Part shown: piece by piece, positions 1-4,975 of the stretch | How positions within the stretch are numbered: position 1 is the stretch's first letter | Layout of the letters: each line of letters opens with the position of its first letter | From: Candidatus Tenebribacter mawsonii | Lineage (GTDB): Bacteria; Cloacimonadota; Cloacimonadia; Cloacimonadales; TCS61 | Assembly (NCBI GenBank): GCA_030765665.1 | Contig: JAVCCD010000216.1 | Span: 1-8,532 of the forward strand | DNA length: 8,532 bases | Reading direction: 5' to 3' | Translations under genes and position numbers: made by a program | Notes under the pieces: generated by a model | What the model saw: the letters and a program-made list of their open reading frames with translations, nothing else | The model's database searches: none | What the model was told of the DNA's origin: nothing

Positions 1-6
1 ATATTG

Positions 7-21
7 GAGTTATCATAACTC
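7..21. repeat. 15-bp perfect palindrome at the truncation point of the transporter fragment
   Basis: GAGTTAT and ATAACTC form a perfect 7-bp inverted repeat around a single C. The stop codon of the leftward transporter fragment (13-15) lies inside it. The palindrome sits just past the point where similarity to the transporter family ends. It could be part of a mobile-element end, a weak terminator stem or chance; the window edge, six bases away, prevents a decision. Confidence 0.5.
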
Positions 22-270
22 TGGATAATTGTAGAATTCAAAGAATGCCAAGAGCATAAACAGTTTAAGATCTTTTCTGGTAATACTCTGTTTCTTACCG
101 GCTATTTTAATATAGATATTCAATAAAACTGATGCAATCACAAGCAGCAGGAATACTATTGTTATTGGTCTGTAAACTAGAAATGCCTGTTTAAACCAGA
201 CAAAACTGAAACCCCAGAAAAGTGCTGCCAGAGTTGCTGCCGTATAAACCCATATTTTATCTATTTTCAT
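13..270 (-). pseudogene. EamA/DMT-family transporter, N-terminal fragment (truncated)
   Basis: This 85-residue frame resembles the start of EamA (drug/metabolite transporter) inner-membrane permeases, which normally have about 280-300 residues and ten helices. Visible here are a first helix at about residues 7-26 with the typical AALFWGFSFVWFK stretch, a second at about 35-56, a basic loop (KK..SITRKDLK), and the start of a third helix (LKLFMLLAFFE). After FFE, where the family usually continues with something like PFLYF, the frame reads FYNYPEL and stops. The other two frames of the last 40 bases do not restore family-like sequence, so a simple one-base frameshift is not the obvious cause; an insertion or rearrangement is more likely. 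The ATG has an AGAGGA ribosome site (273-279) and a good upstream promoter, so the 5' end looks native. The substrate cannot be inferred. Confidence 0.7.
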
Positions 271-290
271 TTTTCCTCTATTTAGAATTG

Positions 291-320
291 TTTATATTTT
301 TTCCCCTTTTTAATTGTCAA
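291..320 (-). promoter_or_regulatory. Sigma70-like promoter for the leftward transporter fragment
   Basis: On the minus strand, TTGACA (320 to 315) is separated by 18 bases from TATAAA (296 to 291). The predicted start near 284 leaves a leader of about 14 bases that holds the AGAGGA ribosome site. The -35 is a full consensus match and the -10 matches five of six. The same gap must also hold the promoter of the rightward DUF2971 gene, for which I see only weak candidates (for example TTGAAA at 327-332 with TAAAAG at 351-356). Confidence 0.5.
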
Positions 321-403
321 TTGCTTTTGAAAATTGAATTTGATTTGACATAAAAGATATGGAAAGCAAGTTAGGATTTGAAATGTACGTGAAGGAAAAA
401 GAC

Positions 404-655
404 ATGAACAAATTCAATTTAAACTCAATAAACAATTCATTGAATGAAATCGATGAAAAATATACAAAGTCTTATCAAGGTAAATTGATATCGCATTATA
501 CAAATATTAATTCATTAATCTCAATAATTTCTACAGGTCATTTTTGGGCATCAAATTCTATGTTTTTGAATGATAAATCTGAAATAATTCATTTAAAAAA
601 TATTATTAAAAAAAAATCAAAGGATGCTTTCCTAAAGAAGATATTACTGAGTTAA
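404..655 (+). CDS. DUF2971-family protein, N-terminal part (frame broken at 608-616)
   Basis: This is the 5' half of a DUF2971 gene. Family hallmarks are visible: a HYT motif (residues 31-33), FWAS (47-50) and LNDKSE (55-60), matching the conserved start in which Tyr-Thr is followed by a W-A-S and an L-N-D-x-x-E block. I prefer the ATG at 404 because AAGGA (392-396) lies 7 bases upstream. ATGs at 383 (with AGGA at 373-376) and 359 are in frame and possible. After residue 71 the frame leaves the family sequence and ends at a TAA (653-655). The family-like reading continues one frame over, so this half alone is probably not a working protein. The family's biochemical function is not firmly known to me. 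The gene is strongly A+T-rich compared with the genes right of 2383, which suggests acquisition. Confidence 0.75.
   Translation: MNKFNLNSINNSLNEIDEKYTKSYQGKLISHYTNINSLISIISTGHFWASNSMFLNDKSEIIHLKNIIKKKSKDAFLKKILLS
608..616 (+). other. A9 run: site of the frame change in the DUF2971 gene (indel or -1 slippery site)
   Basis: Nine consecutive A's lie where the two halves of the DUF2971 gene change frame. In the upstream frame they read AAA AAA AAA TCA. A slip of one base backward on A-AAA-AAA (610-616) joins directly to ATC (616-618) and the downstream frame, which then runs open to 1344. A tenth A would do the same. The run is therefore either a lost base in the genome or assembly, or a place where ribosomes or RNA polymerase slip. 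No strong stimulatory hairpin directly downstream and no upstream Shine-Dalgarno-like stimulator is evident, so an indel is the simpler explanation. Confidence 0.75.
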
Positions 656-1344
656 ATAGGGTGATTTTGAATATATTTGATAAACTAATAAATCAAGTTT
701 CAAAAAATACATTTATTGTTTCATTTAGTACAGAGCACGACTCTTTACCTCTTTGGTCGAATTATTCTGTTAATTATGGATGTTCAATAAATCTATCATA
801 CAATGACTTAATTTCAAATATTGGTATTAATTTATCAAACAATATCAAATCGCATAAAATAAGTAATATTGTTACTTTTCAAGGTTTAGTTATTTATGAT
901 AATTTAACAAAATCAAAAATTGTTAATGAATACCTTAAAATTTTAAATTTTTATTTAAAGAAAATTCCGTTGAGATCTATTAAAGAAATTGAATCAAATA
1001 ATTGGATAATACCAATTATGAAACGGATTTTCGCTAGATTGTTTATTATCGCATTATTAACTAAAGAAAACTATTTTGAATCTGAAAAAGAATTCAGATT
1101 TATTTGTAATGTTGATGTAATATCCCAACCTTCTTTATTAAATTTCAGAGAATCTAATGGTTTAATTATTCCATATATAAAAGTGAATTCTTTATTTAGA
1201 AATGATAAATTACCAATAGTATCTATTACTATTGGACCTAGAAATAATGTAGATAAAGCTAAAGCAGGATTAAGAAGTTTTTTAGATTCAAGAGGTTATA
1301 CAAATGTTAAAATTTTAAAATCAAAAATCCCTTTAAGATACTAA
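616..1344 (+). CDS. DUF2971-family protein, C-terminal part (continues the frame-broken gene)
   Basis: This is the main part of the DUF2971 protein, read one frame over from the 404-655 half. In the joined 313-residue protein it contributes SFSTEHD and LWSNY (about 107-121), the GCSI block that follows, EKEFRFI (228-234), ITIGPRNN near 275-282, and the terminal SKIPLRY. These are typical C-terminal DUF2971 landmarks, so the joined length and motif order fit an intact family member. A GTG at 661 could act as an internal start but has no properly spaced ribosome site, so independent translation is unlikely. The stop is followed 21 bases later by the next gene, so the two are probably co-transcribed. 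Base composition is very A+T-rich (one 60-base line has only 7 G/C). DUF2971 genes are patchily distributed and I do not assign a reaction. Confidence 0.75.
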   Translation: MKGCFPKEDITELNRVILNIFDKLINQVSKNTFIVSFSTEHDSLPLWSNYSVNYGCSINLSYNDLISNIGINLSNNIKSHKISNIVTFQGLVIYDNLTKSKIVNEYLKILNFYLKKIPLRSIKEIESNNWIIPIMKRIFARLFIIALLTKENYFESEKEFRFICNVDVISQPSLLNFRESNGLIIPYIKVNSLFRNDKLPIVSITIGPRNNVDKAKAGLRSFLDSRGYTNVKILKSKIPLRY

Positions 1345-1365
1345 GATCTTATTTTAGGAGGACAA

Positions 1366-1992
1366 ATGAAAAGATTGATTAGTACCATCATTATAATATT
1401 CATAATAATTGATTTATCATCATTAACTTTAGTTTTACAAAATAATGAAGAAATTGAAGGCAATTTAAAATGTTATAAAGATGACAAAATATATCTCGCT
1501 CAAAAAAGAAAACTTTATATTGTCGAAACGAAAGAAATTAAACGCATAATTCAAGAAGGTATTGAAATTTCATTAGATGACATTCCTTTACATAAGAAAA
1601 TATTTGAAATTGGAAATATGGCTTACTACAGAGAAGTAATAAATATACCTGAACCACAAAAAATAATAAGTGAAAATTTCTTACTGCAAAATAAAGAATG
1701 CATGTTGTTAAATGAAACGGGTAAGAACTTAAAAAGTTTTAGTAAATGGTTCTATTTTGGATTAGGTGTTAATATGATTGGCACAATAGCTTCTTTACCA
1801 AATGAAGATGGTAAAATTGGATCATCAGGTCCAATTATATCATTAATTGGGCTAGCAATATTAGCTTTTGCACCAATAAAAGTAGCAGAAGCAGGTAACA
1901 ATTTACAAAAACTTTCTCAAAATAGATATTATGGGTTGGAAAGACAATATACAAATAATGATACAATTAAATTTATTCCTGAGAAGGAATAA
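1366..1992 (+). CDS. Small membrane protein of unknown function (signal anchor, beta-rich module, C-terminal two-helix hairpin)
   Basis: I do not recognise this 208-residue protein. A strong AGGAGG ribosome site lies 6 bases before the ATG. Residues 1-20 are a basic start plus an isoleucine-rich hydrophobic segment without a clear cleavage motif, so it may stay as a membrane anchor. Residues about 20-62 alternate short strands (LTLVLQNNEEIEG, KIYLAQKRKLYIVE, EIKRI). This resembles the small beta module of many secreted FCB-group proteins in which a 'nucleotide-like' strand pattern ends in a TKEIKRI-type motif; that is a resemblance, not an assignment. Two further hydrophobic segments (about 126-144 and 152-174), joined by a polar glycine-rich turn, could form a helical hairpin. 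A charged tail follows. It lies 21 bases after the DUF2971 gene and shares its A+T-rich composition, so the pair probably arrived and is transcribed together. Confidence 0.8.
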   Translation: MKRLISTIIIIFIIIDLSSLTLVLQNNEEIEGNLKCYKDDKIYLAQKRKLYIVETKEIKRIIQEGIEISLDDIPLHKKIFEIGNMAYYREVINIPEPQKIISENFLLQNKECMLLNETGKNLKSFSKWFYFGLGVNMIGTIASLPNEDGKIGSSGPIISLIGLAILAFAPIKVAEAGNNLQKLSQNRYYGLERQYTNNDTIKFIPEKE

Positions 1993-2040
1993 ATGAAAAA
2001 TAATTTTTCTTATAAAATATTAGAATTTTAGAACTCAAAA

Positions 2041-2073
2041 AACAAAAAGCCCTGCTCGCTAAGCAACACAGGG
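2041..2073 (-). repeat. Degraded copy of the sppA terminator hairpin (direct repeat A, left copy)
   Basis: This 33-base segment matches 2331-2363 with two differences, at an offset of exactly 290 bases. The left arm and its A-run (a T-run on the minus strand) are kept, but the right arm continues GGGGAACA instead of GGGCTTT, so the stem shrinks from 9 to about 5 bp. It is oriented like a terminator for leftward transcription although no leftward gene ends here. A duplication or a leftover from a lost gene would explain it. Confidence 0.75.
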
Positions 2074-2140
2074 GAACACTCGACTCAGGATGATTTTGTT
2101 AGATTGTTATTTGATAATAAACGCACTTGAAACTTGGCTA

Positions 2141-2182
2141 AAACTTGTCCTAAGCTCCGTAGGAGTCTTGGGATAAGTTGAC
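2141..2182. repeat. 42-bp imperfect palindrome, copy 1
   Basis: This copy is identical over 42 bases to 2261-2302. It folds into one long hairpin: 2142-2158 pairs with 2162-2179 (17 bp) around a GTA loop, with one bulged T at 2166. Two positions (2147 with 2174 and 2151 with 2170) are G-T pairs on the plus strand but A-C mismatches on the minus strand, so plus-strand RNA or single-stranded DNA folds better. Flanking bases differ between copies on both sides, so the repeat boundary is sharp. It is of REP-like type; no transposase is visible nearby. Confidence 0.85.
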
Positions 2183-2188
2183 TTTTGA

Positions 2189-2257
2189 GAGATCGATTAC
2201 CTGGTGGTTAGGCGGTATCGACTTAGCACATGATCCTTTGGACATGTGCCAAATCTC
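2189..2257 (+). other. Possible three-way-junction structured element between the palindromes
   Basis: Three helices can form at once. GAGAT (2189-2193) pairs with ATCTC (2253-2257). CGAT-T-ACC (2194-2201) pairs with GGTATCG (2214-2220) around a 12-base loop. GCACATG-A-TCC (2226-2236) pairs with GGACATGTGC (2240-2249) around a TTT loop. The first two helices abut and would stack. I do not recognise a known riboswitch, ribozyme or tRNA in it. Whether it acts as RNA, as folded DNA or not at all cannot be told from one copy. Confidence 0.4.
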
Positions 2258-2260
2258 GTG

Positions 2261-2302
2261 AAACTTGTCCTAAGCTCCGTAGGAGTCTTGGGATAAGTTG
2301 AC
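2261..2302. repeat. 42-bp imperfect palindrome, copy 2
   Basis: This is the second, identical copy of the palindrome at 2141-2182, in the same orientation, with starts exactly 120 bases apart. The 78 bases between the copies are not related to the 28 bases that separate copy 2 from the repeat at 2331, so this is not a simple tandem array. Zero differences over 42 bases imply recent duplication, gene conversion, or active spread of the motif. Confidence 0.85.
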
Positions 2303-2335
2303 ACAATGGATGAAAGATATATTAGCTCAAAACAA

Positions 2336-2367
2336 AAAGCCCTGTTCGATAAGCAACACAGGGCTTT
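2336..2367 (-). terminator. Rho-independent terminator of sppA, probably bidirectional
   Basis: AAAGCCCTG (2336-2344) and CAGGGCTTT (2359-2367) form a perfect 9-bp stem around a 14-base loop. On the minus strand the stem is followed by TTTTTGTTTT, and it begins about 15 bases after the sppA stop codon. On the plus strand the tail is TTTCCTTTT, so it may also stop rightward transcripts from the 1366-1992 gene. Bases 2331-2363 are the right copy of direct repeat A. Confidence 0.85.
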
Positions 2368-2382
2368 CCTTTTAGGGAGGAG

Positions 2383-4749
2383 CTATTTAATTTCTGGTTC
2401 TACCGGCAAGATCATCAAGTAATTTTCACCATCTAACTTTTTCATCTTTGTACCAAAATCCCAAACTGTTTTCAATCCATCTGGAATTAATGATGAAGCT
2501 TTCATGCCAATTTTAATCGAATTATCAGCATCATCACCTTCGAATTCTACAAGTTTGATTTCATGTTTAAGTTCTGCCATTTTTTTCATTTCTTTAACAG
2601 CCAAGTCCATCCCACCAAGAGCGTCAACAAGTCCACGCTGGAAAGCCTGTTTTCCAGTCCAAACTCTACCTTGTGCAATCTTGTGAACATCATCCTTTGG
2701 CATGTTACGTCCTTCTGCTACAATAGATATAAATCTATCATAGAAGTGATGAATTGCATCTTCAGAGATCTTCTTCTCTTCATCAGTTGGTTGTCTGTGA
2801 GTTGAATATAAATCTGCATGTTCACCTTTTTTTACTGTATCCCAGTTTACATGTATTTTCTCGTACAATCTTTCAAATACTGGAAATATTCCAATAACTC
2901 CAATTGATCCTGTAATCGTGGTTGGATGTGCAATAATTTTATCTGCTTTAGCAGCTATATAATATCCACCACTAGCTGCAACACCGCCCATAGAAACTAT
3001 CACAGGTTTCGCATTTTTTCCGGTTTTGCAAAGTTCCACTTCTCTGGCAATAACATCACTAGCGAGAGCAGAACCGCCACCACTATCTACTCGGATAATA
3101 ATACCCTTAACAGATCTATCTTCTCGTGCTTGCTTAATTGCTTTCGCTGTAGTAACTGAACCAATAGATTTACCGGGAATTCCTTCACCAGAATGAATAC
3201 TTCCAATTGCATAGATAATTGCAATTTTGTCTTCTCTAGGTTTGCTCCATTTAGTTGTAGCACTTACCTTATTGTATTTTTTTACAATTTTGGCAGATTG
3301 ATAATTATCTTTGATCATATCCTCAAGTTGATCTTCATAGATCACACCATCTATAAGACCAAGTTCAAGTGCAAGCTCAGCATCCCAATAAGGTCCTTCA
3401 TCAATTAACTGCTCAACAGATTTTGTTAACTTGTCGCCTCTACCCTCTTGTATCATCATTACCATCTCTTCAAAGAGATCATCAAGAAGTGCTTCATAAG
3501 TTTCTCTTTCTGCATCTGTCATATTACTTTCACTAATGGAATTTCCAGCAGTTTTATAATCATGACTTTTCAAATTAACTACATCAATTCCTAATGTATC
3601 AAGTAGATCCTTAAAATAAGGCATTTTCACTGAAATACCTTTTAGATCGATAGACCCAATCGGATTTAAGTAGATCTCATCTGCAATAGAAGCTGCAAAA
3701 GCGTAGTTTGCACCGCTAATTCCTTCATAATAGAATACAATCTTTTTCCCTGTTGATTTGAAATCTAAAAATGCTTTTTTTAGTTCTGTTCGTTGAGCAA
3801 ATCTAGCACTGAAATTACTCGATTTGAAAACAAGACCTTTTACATTGTCGTCTTCTTTTAATTTCTCGATCTCTTCTATTACCTCTGATAAAGTCTTTCC
3901 TTTAGACATTACAAATTTGAATGGTCCAAACTTATGAACGGGATTTTTTTCTTTTATTTCTCCACTAAGTTTATAATCTAGGAAATAATTTTTCTGTTTG
4001 CCAATAATGGTTCTAAAAGCTTTTTCTGATGCATTTAGATAATATTGTCCATAAGAGAATTCGTTTTCTGTGTCAGCGTTTATTGTACTGCCGATTTCAA
4101 AATTTCCAAACGATATTCCAAAATCTATTCCTACAGTTTCACTTTCCATGTCATAAGATCCACCAAGTTTGATCCCATCTAAGATCTCTGTCTGGAATCC
4201 AACAACAGGTTTGGAAAAATCTTCACGATCATAGTTTGTATCTGCGCTAATAGTTATTCTATCTTTCCAATTGCTGTCAAAGAATAATGGTCTAACAGCT
4301 ACACCGAAATCATAAGTTGTTTTCTCGTCGAAAAAGCCTTTTACAACAGCACCCATTGAGAGATAATCGGTAGGTCGAATCAAAATAGATTCTTCAATAT
4401 CACCCTTCTTAAAGTGCCTATTCTTCCAATCCCAGGATAAACCCAGATATAAATTTGGGAGAAAATCCGATTTAAAGCTGCTCATTGCCAATCGATGATA
4501 ATTATCATCCCCAACTCTATCCAGTACGTATCCAAAATTATCTCCTCCGAGTATTACTGAATAGAAATCCTCATAAAATCCATCTTCATCATAATTCCCA
4601 ATGAAAGATATTCCGTTGGCATTCCCAAATCCTATCGCAGCAGGATTGACTTTTGGTGCCATAAAATTATCTGTTGTTGCAATTGACGATTGCGCACTTA
4701 AGGTAAGTGCAAGTGCAAATAATACTATTAACATTAGTCCTTTTTTCAT
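2383..4749 (-). CDS. sppA: SppA-type S49 protease with N-terminal outer-membrane-barrel-like domain
   Basis: This is a serine protease of family S49 (signal peptide peptidase A), 788 residues long; the usual long form has about 600. Residues 1-20 are a signal peptide ending LSAQ. Residues about 25-265 are an extra beta-rich domain starting KVNPAAIGFGN, an NPA-x-x-G opening common in FadL/PorV-like outer-membrane barrels, followed by alternating aromatic strands. Two S49 modules follow (about 275-475 and 505-735). The expected catalytic lysine is K399 in HDYKTAG and the serine is S593 in AASGGYY, with GSIGVIG at 614-620; their spacing of 194 is close to the 200 of E. coli SppA. The dyad therefore looks intact. 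The ATG at 4749 has AAGGAGA (4757-4763). No membrane helix is seen after the signal peptide, so anchoring would rest on the N-terminal domain. Likely role: cleavage of signal-peptide remnants or envelope proteins. Barrel and location are inference. Confidence 0.93.
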   Translation of the reverse strand: MKKGLMLIVLFALALTLSAQSSIATTDNFMAPKVNPAAIGFGNANGISFIGNYDEDGFYEDFYSVILGGDNFGYVLDRVGDDNYHRLAMSSFKSDFLPNLYLGLSWDWKNRHFKKGDIEESILIRPTDYLSMGAVVKGFFDEKTTYDFGVAVRPLFFDSNWKDRITISADTNYDREDFSKPVVGFQTEILDGIKLGGSYDMESETVGIDFGISFGNFEIGSTINADTENEFSYGQYYLNASEKAFRTIIGKQKNYFLDYKLSGEIKEKNPVHKFGPFKFVMSKGKTLSEVIEEIEKLKEDDNVKGLVFKSSNFSARFAQRTELKKAFLDFKSTGKKIVFYYEGISGANYAFAASIADEIYLNPIGSIDLKGISVKMPYFKDLLDTLGIDVVNLKSHDYKTAGNSISESNMTDAERETYEALLDDLFEEMVMMIQEGRGDKLTKSVEQLIDEGPYWDAELALELGLIDGVIYEDQLEDMIKDNYQSAKIVKKYNKVSATTKWSKPREDKIAIIYAIGSIHSGEGIPGKSIGSVTTAKAIKQAREDRSVKGIIIRVDSGGGSALASDVIAREVELCKTGKNAKPVIVSMGGVAASGGYYIAAKADKIIAHPTTITGSIGVIGIFPVFERLYEKIHVNWDTVKKGEHADLYSTHRQPTDEEKKISEDAIHHFYDRFISIVAEGRNMPKDDVHKIAQGRVWTGKQAFQRGLVDALGGMDLAVKEMKKMAELKHEIKLVEFEGDDADNSIKIGMKASSLIPDGLKTVWDFGTKMKKLDGENYLMILPVEPEIK

Positions 4750-4780
4750 TTTATTTTCTCCTTACATATTTATTCTTGCA

Positions 4781-4803
4781 GGACGTATCATTCTGATGCG
4801 TCC
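4781..4803 (-). promoter_or_regulatory. Hairpin in the presumed sppA leader, near the ribosome site
   Basis: GGACGTATCA (4781-4790) and TGATGCGTCC (4794-4803) form a 10-bp stem with a TTC loop. One position (4786 with 4798) is T-G on the plus strand and A-C on the minus strand. The hairpin ends about 18 bases before the AAGGAGA ribosome site of sppA. It could tune translation or mRNA stability; there is no T-run after it that would make it a terminator. Confidence 0.45.
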
Positions 4804-4824
4804 GTAACATTTCGATTCAATCTA

Positions 4825-4840
4825 CTCCGATAAATCGGAG
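4825..4840. repeat. 16-bp palindrome CTCCGATAAATCGGAG in the sppA leader
   Basis: This is a perfect 7-bp inverted repeat around AA. It would lie at the very 5' end of the sppA transcript if the promoter proposed at 4849-4876 is right, where a stem often protects mRNA. It could instead be an operator for a dimeric regulator. Only one copy is seen in the window. Confidence 0.45.
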
Positions 4841-4848
4841 AATCTGCA

Positions 4849-4876
4849 ACCATAGAAAGAATATTCGCAAAGTCAA
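4849..4876 (-). promoter_or_regulatory. Candidate sppA promoter
   Basis: On the minus strand, TTGACT (4876 to 4871) is followed after 16 bases by TATGGT (4854 to 4849). This gives a start near 4842 and a leader of about 93 bases containing both hairpins above. The -35 matches five of six and the -10 four of six consensus bases. The -35 partly overlaps the left arm of the long inverted repeat at 4859-4954. I see no better candidate, but the match is modest. Confidence 0.35.
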
Positions 4877-4954
4877 TTTAGCAAAAGGTTTTTAAGTATC
4901 TATTTTTTAGATAGAACTCAGATAGACACTTATTAACCTTTTTTGCAAATACTC
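4859..4954 (-). terminator. Long nested inverted repeat after the DUF4097 gene (probable transcript end)
   Basis: Several arms pair across this 96-base stretch. GAATATTCGCAAA (4859-4871) pairs with 4942-4954 (13 bp; its two non-Watson-Crick positions are G-U in minus-strand RNA). AAAAGGTTTTTAAGT (4883-4897) pairs with 4928-4942 apart from one or two mismatches. TATCTA (4897-4902) and TAGATA (4908-4913) form an inner hairpin. A competing arm TTAGCAAAA (4878-4886) pairs with 4959-4967. It starts about 20 bases after the DUF4097 stop. There is no clean GC stem plus T-run, so it may mainly stabilise the 3' end or be a decayed element. Confidence 0.4.
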
Positions 4955-4975
4955 TCAATTTTGCTAATTTCATTG

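Larger units (their letters stand above)
1993..2382. other. Gene-free structured region (390 bases) between convergent genes
   Basis: No convincing gene lies here. From left to right the region holds a weak A/T hairpin just after the stop codon (GAAAAA and TTTTTC, 1995-2009), a degraded terminator copy (2041-2073), a first 42-bp palindrome (2141-2182), a foldable core (2189-2257), a second identical 42-bp palindrome (2261-2302) and an intact terminator hairpin (2336-2367). The G+C content of 2141-2302 is clearly higher than in the flanking rightward genes (about 45 percent in the 2221-2280 line). Confidence 0.8.

Noticed and set aside
661..1344. Independent gene starting at the GTG at 661.
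   Set aside because: The family-like reading in this frame already starts upstream of 661 (ITELNR and before), and there is no properly spaced ribosome site. It is the second half of the split DUF2971 gene.
2090..2176. A 28-codon open frame starting ATGATTTTG and running into the first palindrome.
   Set aside because: There is no well-placed ribosome site, the frame ends inside the hairpin repeat, and the peptide has no recognisable character.
2207..2213. GTTAGGC, matching the GTTRRRY core of integron attC sites, beside a folded region.
   Set aside because: No matching RYYYAAC partner lies at the expected distance, and no integrase or cassette-like spacing is present. The match to a seven-base degenerate motif is likely chance.
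2187..2260. tRNA-like segment (GGTGGTTAGGCGG resembles a D-arm).
   Set aside because: There is no acceptor stem, no T-arm motif and no plausible anticodon arm; the arms pair differently.
2141..2302. CRISPR array.
   Set aside because: There are only two repeats, they are 42 bp long with a 78-base spacer that is itself palindromic, and no cas gene is present.
2141..2302. Retron msr/msd locus suggested by the hairpins.
   Set aside because: No reverse transcriptase is encoded nearby. The neighbouring genes are a DUF2971 protein and a small membrane protein.
2504..3408. Several rightward open frames of 60-80 codons opposite sppA.
   Set aside because: They lie antisense to a clearly conserved protease, lack ribosome sites and have low-complexity, serine/isoleucine-rich translations. 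They are shadows.
4601..4807. Rightward 68-codon frame over the sppA start and leader.
   Set aside because: It is antisense to the signal-peptide region of sppA, and its apparent hydrophobicity is a by-product of the opposite strand.
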